The translations under genes were made by a program, and so were the position numbers. Of a stretch of 57,784 bases of DNA, positions 33,258-43,280 are shown in pieces. The stretch spans positions 1 to 57,784 of the forward strand of contig NZ_UCOB01000019.1 in the NCBI RefSeq assembly GCF_900474295.1, in the 5' to 3' direction. The stretch is from Synechococcus sp. UW140 (GTDB lineage Bacteria; Cyanobacteriota; Cyanobacteriia; PCC-6307; Cyanobiaceae). The notes beneath the pieces are model-generated. The model did not search any database, was not told the DNA's origin, and worked only from the letters and a program-made list of their open reading frames with translations. How positions within the stretch are numbered: position 1 is the first letter of the stretch; every line of letters starts with the position of its first letter.

Positions 33258-34918
33258 GCATGGCGAGGTTGCTCTGATCCGGCCAGGTTTGTGCTGATTA
33301 ACGGTGTGATCAGCAGCACCTGGGAACGGGCACGGGTCAGGCCGGTGTAGGCCAGACGGGGGTCTGGATACCGGGTTGGGGGGAGCAGCAGGGCCACCCG
33401 GCCGTACTGGCTGCCTTGGGATTTGTGCACGGTGAGGGCGAAGGCGGGTTCCGCTCCAGACAGCTGGGCCGGGTGAAGCAGGCGTCCTCCGGGCAGCAGC
33501 ACAAGCGAGTGGTGATCCCTTTGCACCATCACACCGATATCACCATTGGCCAGTCCTTGCTCCGGTCTGTTGTGGCGATTGAGCACCGGCGTTCCTGCAG
33601 GCCAGTGTTGAACAGGCCTGCGGCTGTGCTCCCCCAGCAAGGCCCGGTGGATGGCCTCAACGCCCCAAGGGCCTTGTCTCACCGGACTGAGGGCGACCTC
33701 AGCCTCTAGCTGTCCAAGCAGGGCGGCTACATCGTCCGGATGGGGATCGTCCTTTTGCCAGCGCAGAGTCCTGGCCAGTGCTTTGAGGCACTCCTGTTGC
33801 TTCAGCAGCAGTTCCACCAGCATGGATGGCAGGGCCTGACTGGGGGCCTCCAGCCAGGTCACATTGTCGTTTGGCTTGAGACGGCTGAGGCATTTTCGGT
33901 CCAGGCCCGTCATCCCTTCACGTAGCTGTGAAGCGAGAACCGCGATCGCACCGTCATTGCGATAGGTGGTGCGCAGTTCCACCGCAGCCGGACCGAGTCG
34001 CTGAAGACGTTGAGGCTGGATCAGCTCCTGCAGCACAGCTCCGGGGCCAACAGGGGGGAGCTGATTGGCATCACCGACCAACAGCAACTGGCCGTGCGCA
34101 GGCATGGCATCCAGGAGTGCTCCCATCAGGGGCAGATCCACCATCGACAATTCATCCACCACCAGTAAGTCGAGGTCGAGAGGAGTCTGTTGATTGCGGC
34201 GGAACCGTCCCTCGCCCTGCGCTTCGAGCAGACGGTGCAAGGTGAAGCTGGTGAGCTGGGTCAAGGGCTTGGCCTGCTCAGGCTCCAGTCCCTCGCTACC
34301 CAAAGTCACGGCCTCGAGTAGGCGGGATGCTGCCTTGCCGGTCGGAGCCGACAGCTGAATGCGAAGGTCAGGGTTGCGTCGTAGGGCAGCCGCCAGCATC
34401 TGCACCACGGTGGAGGTCTTGCCGGTACCAGGGCCACCAGTGACCAGCACCAGCCGCCTTTGCAGCAACGTGATCACCGCGTCGCATTGGCAGCCGTCTA
34501 ACCCTGCCTCTTCAGCCTGGATGCGGCACGTCTCCAGCAGCTCAGGTGGGGGTGGCTCGACCATTGGACACTCACCCAGCTCCAGCAGGCGTTGCAGGCA
34601 GCTGTCCAGGTCTTGATGCCAACGTCGCCAGCGCAGCCAATCGCCGTCGTGAACGATCGGCGCCTCAGGCTTGTCGTTGAGGGTCTGGCTCGAGACCAGC
34701 CAGCCACTGGCCTCTAATGCCTGAAGCATTCGGTTTGGCCATTGGTCAGCAGTGAGGCCATCGGGTGTTTCGCCCTTGAGATGGATCCCAAGCTCGCCTT
34801 GCTCCAAGGCATCGGTCAGCGCAAGGACCACGGCTTCCAGGACACTGACATCGGCTTCCATCGGTGGCAGGAGCCGCAGCAGAGCTTCGACCAAGCTGTT
34901 GCCGAGGCCGCTGGTCAT
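33254..34918 (-). CDS. recD: Exodeoxyribonuclease V subunit RecD
   Basis: RecD is the 5'-3' helicase of RecBCD. Walker A is GGPGTGKTST, motif II is DELSMVDLPLM, the GDANQLPPVGPG motif III follows, and the C-terminal motif VI region is ALTVHKSQGSQY. Length is 554 residues, slightly shorter than in E. coli. The frame is open to 35107 inside recB; I choose the ATG at 34918 (MTSGLGNSL), which overlaps the recB stop by four bases (ATGA). It is the third gene of recC-recB-recD. Confidence 0.95.
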   Translation of the reverse strand: MTSGLGNSLVEALLRLLPPMEADVSVLEAVVLALTDALEQGELGIHLKGETPDGLTADQWPNRMLQALEASGWLVSSQTLNDKPEAPIVHDGDWLRWRRWHQDLDSCLQRLLELGECPMVEPPPPELLETCRIQAEEAGLDGCQCDAVITLLQRRLVLVTGGPGTGKTSTVVQMLAAALRRNPDLRIQLSAPTGKAASRLLEAVTLGSEGLEPEQAKPLTQLTSFTLHRLLEAQGEGRFRRNQQTPLDLDLLVVDELSMVDLPLMGALLDAMPAHGQLLLVGDANQLPPVGPGAVLQELIQPQRLQRLGPAAVELRTTYRNDGAIAVLASQLREGMTGLDRKCLSRLKPNDNVTWLEAPSQALPSMLVELLLKQQECLKALARTLRWQKDDPHPDDVAALLGQLEAEVALSPVRQGPWGVEAIHRALLGEHSRRPVQHWPAGTPVLNRHNRPEQGLANGDIGVMVQRDHHSLVLLPGGRLLHPAQLSGAEPAFALTVHKSQGSQYGRVALLLPPTRYPDPRLAYTGLTRARSQVLLITPLISTNLAGSEQPRHA

Positions 34919-37900
34919 GGTTGGCCCTCTTGCAACAGTGCATCCAAGGCCATCACCCTTTCGAGACTGGGTTGATCGACCAACACACCTGGGGTAGGTG
35001 CCTTGGCTGAGTGCCCGGGGTGGTTGATGGCGCCGGGTACACCCCTCAAGAACACATAGGCATAGCCACCCAGATGTTGCTCCGGTCTGTAGTCGTGCAG
35101 TCGCCATTTCAGGTAGCGATGCAGAGCGACCACATAGAGGTGAGCTTGCAATGGGTAGTGATTGTTAGCCATCAGGCGCACCATCGCCTCCTGTGAGTAG
35201 CTACTTGGCCCGCATTGACGCACCGTGCCCTGCTGATCACGTTGCCCGAGCCAGTTGCTCTTCCAATCGGCGACCCACCAACGCTCTTTGCATTGGAAGA
35301 CCAAATCGATTGAGCCGGTGAGAAAGCCTCTGCTTGCGATCTCCAGCTGACTGAGTCTGTTGGCATAAGCGGTGTTGAACACGCCGCCGGGATGGTTTTG
35401 AAAAACCGTGGCCAGGCCACTGCTGCGCACCTGCCGCTTTGCCATAGTGTGGGCCAAGGGCAGATCGAAGTTCATCTCGTTGAGCCAGCTGCCCGCGGTT
35501 AGATCACCAAGGCGGCAGGACCCAAGCGGGCCTCCGAGAGGGCTTTGCACCAATTGGATGAGCCCTTTGATCAGTGGGTCTGCGAGCGCATCACTCAGTC
35601 CTGCGCGGGGCAGCTCCTGCTCCACCACGGTCCGGCATGGCCCCAGATCACCGCCTGCCAGTTGGCTGTAGTTGATCCGCTCCAAAATCCGATGCAGGGC
35701 CTCACCGGGGCCGGCGCCTCGAGGGAAGTCCGCCAGAGGCCCGAGCTCCTCCCAGGTGATTCCGTTTTCTGTTTTTTGATTGGAAAAATCGCCAGACGAA
35801 TCGCCCGTTTCGGTTTGATCCAGGCCCAGAGCATCGGTGTCTCGGCCTTCCTCCTGCATGGCTGGCGGGATTGCCTTCTGAGAATGGGCCCAGGCGGAGT
35901 AGCTGGCTCGGCCCCAGCGGCTGTCAAGGCTGCGTGCTGGCACAGGGCTGATCGCCAGCTCTCCTTCCGGAGGGGGGGGCTGCCAGGGGTCTCCCTTTTC
36001 TGAGATCTCAAGGCTGAGACGAAGCAGAGGAAGCTCCCGTTCCCTGCTCCCGTCCACAAGCCAATTGCTGAGTGGGTTTCCTGCTTCCGCCAGGTCGGCG
36101 CCTGGCCAGCCCAGCACCAGAAGATGGCGTGCGCGGGTGCAGGCCACGTAGGCCAGGCGTTCAGCTTCAGCCGCTTGGGCCTGTTGATCCTGCTGGGAGG
36201 CAAGGCGGCCGCGGCCCCAGTGAGGGTTGAGGTGAAGGTCCATGTGGGGCTGCCCCCCTGGCTCCGGTGTCCATCGACGACCGATCATCCGGGTATCGGC
36301 CCTGATCGATTTGCTGCCCTTCCAGAGGTACGGACAAATCACGACGGGATACTCGAGACCTTTGCTGCGGTGCACCGTGACCACGGCGATCGCGGACTCT
36401 GCTGCATCGCTGCGACACAGATGTGCATCAGGGATTTCGCGATGCTCCTGCAGGCGCTGGCGTCGGAGCCAGTCGGCGGCCTGCTGAGCACCTAGGCCTT
36501 GACGGTGCATCTGTTCCTGCACCAGCTCGGCGGCCTGCTGAAGATCGGCGAGAACCCGGCCGCGTATGGAGAGCTGCGCCAGTCCTTCGCTGCCTTGCAG
36601 CTGAGCCAGAACCGCCGTTAGTCCCTGGCGTGGTAGACGTTCCGCTAGAAAGTTCAACTGGGCGGCGAGCTGATCCCAGCATCGTGTGTCAGCTGTTTGA
36701 ATCTCCGCAGCTGACCAGCCCAACAGAGGAGAGGTCGCTAGCAGACGCTGACGGCCGTTATGCCCTGGTTGGGCGAGGGCATCAAGGAATCGCTGCAGGG
36801 CGTTGGCGCCGATGCTCTCGAACACGTCTCCTTTGCTGACTAAACGGCTCGGGATCTGACGGCGTTCCAGCGCTGCACGTAGGGCTTCGGCTTGGCTGTG
36901 CTGGCTTACCAGTAGGCAGAGATCCCCAGGCACCAGTGACCGAGAGCTTGCTCCGTCCGTCAGCTTGAGTTGCTGTTGCAGCAGCTGCTGGCAGAACGTC
37001 GCCACCATCTCTTCGAGCTGGGTTGGATCCAGATCAAGAAGTTGGAGAGGAGTCTCACCTTCCGGCAGCATGAGGCGTCCTGTGTCGGCCTTCGCTTGCA
37101 CGGCAGGAACCGCAAGGCCTGTGCGTGGGAGCCCCGGCTCCATCAGGCCATTCAGGGCCTGCACAAGCCCTTCACTGGAACGGCGGTTTTCGTACAGCCC
37201 AAAGCAGTTTGCGGCCCGGTCAGCGGCCTGCCGATAGGTCGCCAGTTCCCCACCACGAAAGCGGTAGATCGCCTGCTTCGGATCGCCAACCATGACCAAA
37301 AGGTGTTGGGCAGGGTCGGCGGTGAAGGCCCGAGCCAGAATGCGCCACTGAATCGGATCGGTGTCTTGAAATTCATCGATCAGTGCAGCTCTATAGCGCT
37401 TTGCCACCGTTTGCAGCAGGGGGCCAGGTAAGCCATCTCCTGGGCCAGGATCAAGCTGTTCCAGCAGTTGCCCAAAGCTCATCTGGCCACTGCGTTCCCT
37501 GCGGCGCTTGAGCTCGCTGCGGCCCCAATGGCCAAAGTGGAGGAGGAGTGCTTCTGCCGGGCCATCCACCACGTCGGCGCAGGCCAAGAGCAGTGCCTTT
37601 TCCGGTAATGACACCCGGTCACCGTGAACCGGTGCTGCCATTTTCGTGAATGGCCCTGGATGGAAATACTTCTGCAGATCGCTCTGGGCAAGCAGATCGT
37701 CGTAGCCCGGTATCGTCTCCCCCAACGAGTTGATCCAGTCCTGGACTTTGTTCAGACGGTCAGATTTTGGCTTGAGGCGATAGGGGCTGTAGGGCGCACC
37801 AAGGCTCTTGAATTCAACCGCCGCCGTTGCGAATTCCTGCTCTAAAGATTCGGCTCTCTCCTGCCAGAGGGAGAGGAAGTTCATCCAGCGCTCGTTCCAA

Positions 37901-38574
37901 AGCTGGCTGAGCTGAGCGGGAAGGGGTTGCTCCGCTGACACCCCTTCCGGTAGGGGGTCGAGTTGCAAGCAAGGATCACTATCCAGGTTGCTGAGGATCC
38001 GGATCAGACCGTCTGGATCGACCCCCCGTTGCTGCAGACCTGCTAGCAACGTTTGAGGCAAGGGCAGAACTTGCTGGTGCCAGTAGTCGTGCACGAGTTG
38101 TTCACGCCGCTCCTGGCTTTGGCTCTCGAGGGCCACCGATGGGCCAAGGCCCGCTTCGAGGGCTTGACGCTGCAGTGTGCGCCTGCAGAAGCCATGGATG
38201 GTGGTGATGTCAGCACGATCGAGCCGCTCGAGGGCCAGCAGCAGATGGCCTTCAAGACTGCGCTGATCACTGCTCTTGCGAGTGTTCAGCCAGTCCTGCA
38301 GTGGACTGTCCGCGTCGCTGGAGTCGGCCCCCTGGAGAAGACGCAGGGCATCCTGAAGCCGACGGGTGATGCGGTCACGCAATTCCGCTGCTGCGGCTTC
38401 GGTGAAGGTGACGACCAGCAACTGCTCCACCTGCAGAGGTGTTTCCCCTTCGCTGAGCAGGCGCAGAACCAGGTGGGCCAGGGCGAAGGTTTTCCCTGTG
38501 CCTGCGCTGGCCTCAAGCAGTCGTAATCCGGGCTCCAGCGGAAATTGGTTGGCATCAAAGCGGGGGTGATTCAA
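34915..38574 (-). CDS. recB: Exodeoxyribonuclease V subunit RecB
   Basis: A 1219-residue UvrD-type helicase-nuclease. Walker A is EASAGTGKTFALAHL near residue 20, motif II is LIDEFQDTDPIQW, and the helicase motif near VVTVHRSKGLEYPVVICPY is present. The C-terminal RecB nuclease domain keeps its catalytic motif: SIDLVFQCKERWWVADWKSN (Asp-x(n)-Asp-x-Lys). RecBCD repairs double-strand breaks and degrades foreign linear DNA. It starts with TTG overlapping the recC stop (TTGA) and ends overlapping recD. Confidence 0.96.
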   Translation of the reverse strand: MNHPRFDANQFPLEPGLRLLEASAGTGKTFALAHLVLRLLSEGETPLQVEQLLVVTFTEAAAAELRDRITRRLQDALRLLQGADSSDADSPLQDWLNTRKSSDQRSLEGHLLLALERLDRADITTIHGFCRRTLQRQALEAGLGPSVALESQSQERREQLVHDYWHQQVLPLPQTLLAGLQQRGVDPDGLIRILSNLDSDPCLQLDPLPEGVSAEQPLPAQLSQLWNERWMNFLSLWQERAESLEQEFATAAVEFKSLGAPYSPYRLKPKSDRLNKVQDWINSLGETIPGYDDLLAQSDLQKYFHPGPFTKMAAPVHGDRVSLPEKALLLACADVVDGPAEALLLHFGHWGRSELKRRRERSGQMSFGQLLEQLDPGPGDGLPGPLLQTVAKRYRAALIDEFQDTDPIQWRILARAFTADPAQHLLVMVGDPKQAIYRFRGGELATYRQAADRAANCFGLYENRRSSEGLVQALNGLMEPGLPRTGLAVPAVQAKADTGRLMLPEGETPLQLLDLDPTQLEEMVATFCQQLLQQQLKLTDGASSRSLVPGDLCLLVSQHSQAEALRAALERRQIPSRLVSKGDVFESIGANALQRFLDALAQPGHNGRQRLLATSPLLGWSAAEIQTADTRCWDQLAAQLNFLAERLPRQGLTAVLAQLQGSEGLAQLSIRGRVLADLQQAAELVQEQMHRQGLGAQQAADWLRRQRLQEHREIPDAHLCRSDAAESAIAVVTVHRSKGLEYPVVICPYLWKGSKSIRADTRMIGRRWTPEPGGQPHMDLHLNPHWGRGRLASQQDQQAQAAEAERLAYVACTRARHLLVLGWPGADLAEAGNPLSNWLVDGSRERELPLLRLSLEISEKGDPWQPPPPEGELAISPVPARSLDSRWGRASYSAWAHSQKAIPPAMQEEGRDTDALGLDQTETGDSSGDFSNQKTENGITWEELGPLADFPRGAGPGEALHRILERINYSQLAGGDLGPCRTVVEQELPRAGLSDALADPLIKGLIQLVQSPLGGPLGSCRLGDLTAGSWLNEMNFDLPLAHTMAKRQVRSSGLATVFQNHPGGVFNTAYANRLSQLEIASRGFLTGSIDLVFQCKERWWVADWKSNWLGQRDQQGTVRQCGPSSYSQEAMVRLMANNHYPLQAHLYVVALHRYLKWRLHDYRPEQHLGGYAYVFLRGVPGAINHPGHSAKAPTPGVLVDQPSLERVMALDALLQEGQP

Positions 38575-41500
38575 GCTTTCACCTCCTGATGTCTCTCCAA
38601 GAGCGGCTGATGCAACGCCAAGGCCAAGGCCTGACGCTCATCGTTGAGAAGTTCGCTCAGGGGCAGATCAGACCCAAAGCACAGTTGTTGCACTGCCTCG
38701 AGGCGTTCTCCCTGAACTCTTGCGTTGCCTTCCCAGATGTCCCTGGCTTTGGTCCAGCCTTTGCCTTGCCCTTTGGCCTCGCCTGAGGCGAAGGCCCATC
38801 CCGTTTCCGGTGGGAGGGGCCAGCAATGCTCTCGGTGCTGCTTTCGCCAGCACTGCAATTGATCGATCAGCTTGTTGGCTTGATCGCGATCGGGGGGCGT
38901 GATTCGCTCGAGGATCCGGAAGCGATGTCCGTCACGCGCCACCAGTAGACCGGCGCGAAAGGGGCGGCCTGCTGCAGCGGCCAGAACTGCCCAGAGCCAA
39001 AGTTGCAGTCGTTGAGGGGTTCGGGGTCGGGCGGTGTGGACCAGCACGATTTGATCGCCGCGGAATGGCAGGGCGGCCTCCAGGGCGCCCACCTGCACCA
39101 AATCGGATCGCTCCTCACCCAGCGTTGTCAGGCATGACGCCAGGCTTTTCCAGCGTTGTGCCAACCGCGATGCTTCCAGGGTTCCGGCGGAGAAGGCTGG
39201 CAAGACTCCACGACCATGCTCGAGAGCCAGCCAGTCGGGGCTGTCGTTCTCGAGGGGGGTGTTTTCAGTGCTCAGCTCACGCCTTAGCAAGCTGGACCGT
39301 TGTGCTTCGTCCAGGGTGTGCGCCTCGAGATCGACCACGGGGTGATCGTGTTCCCTTGGTCGCAGGTCAATCTGCTCAAGCCACTGCTTCTGGGGGGCCT
39401 TGAGCCATGCCAGGAGATCCTCCCAGGGGGTGAGGGGGCTCGGTGTATCGCTGGGTTTCGGCGGAGCACTGCTTGCCAGGCCCGCGTGCAGATCAACGCC
39501 ACCGCCTTCTAGATGCTGGCGCACCTGCAGCAGCCGCTGATCGCAGCTGGATGGGGGCCAAGCAGGAGAGTGCAGAAAATTGCTGCGTTCGAGAGCGTTG
39601 GCGGCGTGCTCCCGCACGGGCAAGTGCTCGAGCAGGTCCATCAATTGGCGCACTGGGGTGGAGGCCTCAAGGCGTTCACCCGTGCGCTCATCGCGACAGC
39701 TCCAGCTGATGAGCAGGTGTTGTCGGGCTGACAGAACTGCTTCCAGCAGCACATAGCGGTCCTGGTCGCTACTGCTGGGATCTCCGAGTAGGCGTTGCTG
39801 CTCCATCAGGTGAAAGCCTGGGCGCTGGCGCTGGCGAGGGAAGGCTCCTGCATCGAGCCCCATGAGCACTACCACCTTGTGGGGAATGGCCCGCATCGGC
39901 TCCAGAGCACTGATGGTGAGGGCGCCGGATCGATGGCCGAACCGACCACTGCCCTCGCTGAGGCGCTCACCGAGAATGTCGCCCACAACCGGAGCGGCCA
40001 GTTTCAGGCTGCTTTCTCCAGCGATCCCATGCCAATCCGTTAGGGCCGCATGGATGGTCTGTAGCTCCCAAGCCCAGTCGCCGCCATCGCCAAAGAGGAG
40101 GCTTAGATGCTCTTGAAGGCCTTTCACCCAGGTTTTAACTGATCGGCTGTTGCCCAACCATCGGAGGCTGCGCAGCAGTTGTCGCAGCAGGCTCAGCCAG
40201 CGACCTTGCTGCTCAAGGCTGCCTGGCAGCGCCATCGGGGCAGTGGAGGCAATGGCGAGCCCTGGACGATCGGGTAGCACCAATCCGAGCATCATCCGGT
40301 CGATGGCCCAGCTGAGGCTGTGGCTGGGATCGCCGCCACGATCATCCGCATCGATTCCCCATCGGAATCCTGCTCGCTGCAGGGCCTGGGTGATGGCTTC
40401 CGCATCTTCAGGTTCCAGCTGGTGCGCGGCGAGCAGTGGTGGGTTGGCTAGAAGTTCTTCCAGCTTGGATGCGGTGAGGCGTTCGCCCCCTAGTGCCAGC
40501 AGTTGCAGCAATCCCTGGGCGATGCCGGCGTCACTTTGCTGGCTGCGGTCGGTCAGTCTCCAGGGGAGATGCACACCCGTGGCCTCGCTGTCTCCGAAGA
40601 CGGCACCGACCAACGGGGCGAGAGCCTCCACCTGCGGTGTCATCACCAGGATGTCTCTTGGCTCCAGGCTTTCGTCATGCGCCAGCAATTGCAGGATCTG
40701 ATCACGGATCACTTGCAGCTGCCGTAGCCGACCTGGACAAGCATGGAACTGGAGCGATCGATCCTCCGCTTCCAGGCTCAATCCATTGGCTTCCGCGCCA
40801 TCGATCAGTTGCTCCTGAAGCTGCTCCAGCAGGCTGGGTCGACGGTCGTTGTTCTCAGCAGCGCTGGCCGGACAAAAGAACAAGTCTTTCTCTCCCCATT
40901 CGCCTAGCTGGGTTTCGCCACTGCCCTCCAGCAATTGTTGAAACTCTGCCCCTAGCCGTCCGAAGCGAGCCTCCAGGCTGGGAACACTGAGTAGCCAATC
41001 CTCCGCTAGCGGTGCTTCGGCGAAGGCCACCTGCTGGCGTTGCCAGAGGTCCTTGCAGGGGGTGAGCAGATAGAGCTCAATCCTGCGCAAGGCCGAGATG
41101 GCTTGCAGCAGTTCCACCTGGACAGGCGCCAGGCTGCTGAGCCCAAAGAGACGCAGAGGAGGCTGTGGGGGAGCTTTAGGTCTCCACCCTTGCTGAAGGC
41201 GGCGGATCAGCTGCCGTGCTTTGAGCCCAAAGGGAAGGCACTTGAGCTCGTTGTGAAGTCGCCGCACCAGTTCCGGTTGCCACAGAACGCTCTCGGCCAA
41301 TGCCTCACCGCGGCTTCCACCGTTCTTCCCCGCCAACCAGGCCTCGAGCATGGCCGGCCGGTAGAGGGTGTAGTCATCGATCGCATCGGCCATGGCTCGG
41401 GTCAGTTGCCATAGGGGTTGATCGAGGTTGTCGAGTCCTGCCGCATGCCGCTCCTGCAACCAGCGCTGCAAGGGTGCGCTGCTGGGATGCTGGAGCAGAT

Positions 41501-41813
41501 CCGGTAGCAACTCGAGCAGTGGCCAGACCAGGTTTTGTGCTCTCCAGGGATCGGGGCCGGTGGCGGCCTGGTCGGGCTCGAGTAACTGGTCCACGAGTTG
41601 CCGTAACAAGCCAGTTGGGAATGGAAAGCGCAAGTTGGCGCAGATGCCCGCTGGGTTGGCCAGGGCAAGCTGTTCGCCCAGCCATCGGCTGGTAGGCCAG
41701 GTGTTAACCCCCACTTGGGCCTGCTCAAGAATGGCCGGCGGATCCAAGCTGAAGTTGGCCGCCAGCACTGAGGCCAGCAGTTCCGATCGGTTGCTACGGA
41801 AGACAGTCAGCAA
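38571..41813 (-). CDS. recC: Exodeoxyribonuclease V subunit RecC
   Basis: A 1080-residue protein with RecC architecture: a degenerate helicase that recognises Chi. It starts with FRSNRSELLASVLAANFS, then VGVNTWPTSRWLGEQLA, FHACPGRLRQLQVIRDQILQLL and ILVMTPQVEALAPLVGAVF; the middle has VVLMGLDAGAFPRQRQRPGF. The TTG start overlaps the upstream phosphatase gene by seven bases. The order recC-recB-recD on one message lacks the ptrA seen in E. coli. All junctions are overlapping, a strict way to keep subunit ratios equal. Confidence 0.94.
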   Translation of the reverse strand: MLTVFRSNRSELLASVLAANFSLDPPAILEQAQVGVNTWPTSRWLGEQLALANPAGICANLRFPFPTGLLRQLVDQLLEPDQAATGPDPWRAQNLVWPLLELLPDLLQHPSSAPLQRWLQERHAAGLDNLDQPLWQLTRAMADAIDDYTLYRPAMLEAWLAGKNGGSRGEALAESVLWQPELVRRLHNELKCLPFGLKARQLIRRLQQGWRPKAPPQPPLRLFGLSSLAPVQVELLQAISALRRIELYLLTPCKDLWQRQQVAFAEAPLAEDWLLSVPSLEARFGRLGAEFQQLLEGSGETQLGEWGEKDLFFCPASAAENNDRRPSLLEQLQEQLIDGAEANGLSLEAEDRSLQFHACPGRLRQLQVIRDQILQLLAHDESLEPRDILVMTPQVEALAPLVGAVFGDSEATGVHLPWRLTDRSQQSDAGIAQGLLQLLALGGERLTASKLEELLANPPLLAAHQLEPEDAEAITQALQRAGFRWGIDADDRGGDPSHSLSWAIDRMMLGLVLPDRPGLAIASTAPMALPGSLEQQGRWLSLLRQLLRSLRWLGNSRSVKTWVKGLQEHLSLLFGDGGDWAWELQTIHAALTDWHGIAGESSLKLAAPVVGDILGERLSEGSGRFGHRSGALTISALEPMRAIPHKVVVLMGLDAGAFPRQRQRPGFHLMEQQRLLGDPSSSDQDRYVLLEAVLSARQHLLISWSCRDERTGERLEASTPVRQLMDLLEHLPVREHAANALERSNFLHSPAWPPSSCDQRLLQVRQHLEGGGVDLHAGLASSAPPKPSDTPSPLTPWEDLLAWLKAPQKQWLEQIDLRPREHDHPVVDLEAHTLDEAQRSSLLRRELSTENTPLENDSPDWLALEHGRGVLPAFSAGTLEASRLAQRWKSLASCLTTLGEERSDLVQVGALEAALPFRGDQIVLVHTARPRTPQRLQLWLWAVLAAAAGRPFRAGLLVARDGHRFRILERITPPDRDQANKLIDQLQCWRKQHREHCWPLPPETGWAFASGEAKGQGKGWTKARDIWEGNARVQGERLEAVQQLCFGSDLPLSELLNDERQALALALHQPLLERHQEVKA

Positions 41814-42496
41814 GGGCCGCTGCTGACGAGAACGGGCTTGATCTGCTCTGCTTCCGTTTGGGTCGCGTCTGCTGCGGTCGATCCCGTCAGGTTGCTGAGA
41901 CCGTTCACCTGAACGACAGCCTCTGTTTCAGGGCAGAAGGCGGTCAGCTGTCCGCCGTAGACCGCACCGGTGTCGATGATCACGATCTGCCCTTGATAGC
42001 GCACATCATCACCAGGGGTATGGGCCACCACTACCCGGCCGAAACGTCCGTCATAGGTTCGCCAAAACGGTTCACGGATTTCCAGATCAGGTTGACCATC
42101 TTGATCGAAGCCGGCGTGGGTGGCGACCCAGCCATCGCCTTGGAACACCACTGGCAGGGTGCGTAGCCGTGCGATCCACTGTTTGGTGTTGCACGGATTG
42201 GTCTTGCACGGAGTGTCGTCCTCCTCTCCCTCCAAACGAGCGGCTTGCGCGTTGATCAGTCGTTGTTCATGGTTTCCACGCAGCCAAGTGGCCCTACCGC
42301 TGCTGACCAGCCCCCAAACCCTCTCAGCTGTGGTCTGAATCTCGGGCCCTCGCCCAACGACATCACCGCAGAAAATCAGATGATCACAAGGCGGTAGGAG
42401 CTCCAGCAAAGCGTCTAGGGCCAAGAGGCAGCCGTGAACGTCCCCGATCACCCAATGGCGTGTGCTGGTTTCAGACACCTGGACGGTGGAGTGCAT
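41807..42496 (-). CDS. PPP-family metallophosphatase (ApaH/PrpA-like)
   Basis: A 229-residue phosphoprotein-phosphatase-like enzyme. The signature motifs GDVHG, GDVVGRG and RGNHE, and the downstream His motifs VATHAGF and VVAHTPG, complete the two-metal site. Family members are Ser/Thr (or Tyr) phosphatases or dinucleotide polyphosphate hydrolases; the 230-residue size fits the prokaryotic PrpA/PrpB-like group. It is the first gene of the run that continues with recCBD; the seven-base overlap with recC suggests cotranscription. Whether it acts on repair proteins is unknown. Confidence 0.88.
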   Translation of the reverse strand: MHSTVQVSETSTRHWVIGDVHGCLLALDALLELLPPCDHLIFCGDVVGRGPEIQTTAERVWGLVSSGRATWLRGNHEQRLINAQAARLEGEEDDTPCKTNPCNTKQWIARLRTLPVVFQGDGWVATHAGFDQDGQPDLEIREPFWRTYDGRFGRVVVAHTPGDDVRYQGQIVIIDTGAVYGGQLTAFCPETEAVVQVNGLSNLTGSTAADATQTEAEQIKPVLVSSGPC

Positions 42497-42540
42497 GGAT
42501 TCATTCTGATGGCCTTGGCGGCCACTAGGACTGACGAGAG

Positions 42541-42858
42541 TTAGAAAATCCCGAGAAATTTCTTGCGTTGCGAGGGCTCAGGTCGATCGATGTTCTGTTG
42601 ATAACGAGGCTTACGGTCGCCCACCGTGAGCAGAGGGTCGTTGTTGCGAAACCAGATCCAGTCACGGATCGGTGGGGTTTCAAGTAGGTCACGCCGGGTC
42701 AACCTGAGGCCAAGTTTGGCTGCGGCTCCAAGCAGAACGTCCACCATCTCATCACCGTTGCGGCAACGGGCAAGCGCTTCGTTGGTGCGCTTGGCTCCAT
42801 CCAGCGCTTTCACCAGCAGGGCGATTTGCTGAGGCACAGGGAGTTGGTTGGCTGGCAT
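42541..42858 (-). CDS. Small hypothetical protein, weakly Nif11-like
   Basis: A 105-residue protein from the ATG at 42858 (MPANQLPVPQQIAL); the frame is open to 42966 but that part overlaps ycf54 and looks less protein-like. The core ALARCRNGDEMVDVLLGAAAKLGLRLTRRDL has the spacing of Nif11-like helical domains, followed by a tail with IRDWIWFRNNDPLLTVGDRKPRY. The Nif11 suggestion is weak; no leader-type GG cleavage site is seen. It is the last gene of the pdxJ-ycf54 strand run. Confidence 0.55.
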   Translation of the reverse strand: MPANQLPVPQQIALLVKALDGAKRTNEALARCRNGDEMVDVLLGAAAKLGLRLTRRDLLETPPIRDWIWFRNNDPLLTVGDRKPRYQQNIDRPEPSQRKKFLGIF

Positions 42859-42962
42859 CACTCCACTCCCTTTGCAGATGGCAACCGTGCTAATCGATCG
42901 CTTGCGGTCTGATCGATCAGCATGGGTCCTTTTTATCGAACGTTGATGAGCAGGGCCGTTGC

Positions 42963-43280
42963 TCAAGCTTCGGCGAGTGCATCGGGGATTGTGGTGGAGG
43001 GTGCCTCGAAGCGCCCCTCGGCAACGAACTCCAAACGCAGCTTCATGAAGGTGATAAAGCGGGGATCGGTCGACACCACAGCGGCTGAGGGTGTTGGAAC
43101 CTTGGCGGCAATGCTTGAGAGCTCAGCAGCCTGAAGGAATGCCGGGTGCCGCACCAGCCAGAAATCAATGTCTTTGCCCTGCTCGGCATAGTTCCGTCTG
43201 CGCTCCTTCAGCACTTCTTCTAGGGGCTCTTCTTGCGTGAGGAAGCGTTCGCTGGCGGCAACGAAGTGATAGGTGGTCAT
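42963..43280 (-). CDS. ycf54: Ycf54 (Mg-protoporphyrin monomethyl ester cyclase component)
   Basis: A 105-residue protein that clearly matches Ycf54: [19 protein letters not shown], then EEVLKERRRNYAEQGKDIDFWLVRHPAFL and STDPRFITFMKLRLEFVAEGRFEAP. Ycf54 is required for the aerobic cyclase that forms ring E of chlorophyll and binds the AcsF subunit. The ATG shares one base with the pdxJ stop (TGATG), so it is translated after pdxJ. This places a chlorophyll gene with a PLP-biosynthesis gene. Confidence 0.93.
   Translation of the reverse strand: MTTYHFVAASERFLTQEEPLEEVLKERRRNYAEQGKDIDFWLVRHPAFLQAAELSSIAAKVPTPSAAVVSTDPRFITFMKLRLEFVAEGRFEAPSTTIPDALAEA

Noticed and set aside
34919-35107. 63-codon upstream extension of recD
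   Set aside because: It lies entirely inside recB and the ATG at 34918 gives the standard ATGA overlap and family N-terminus.
40150-40701. 183-codon plus-strand frame within recC
   Set aside because: Ser/Arg-rich shadow of a GC-rich gene, without any domain.
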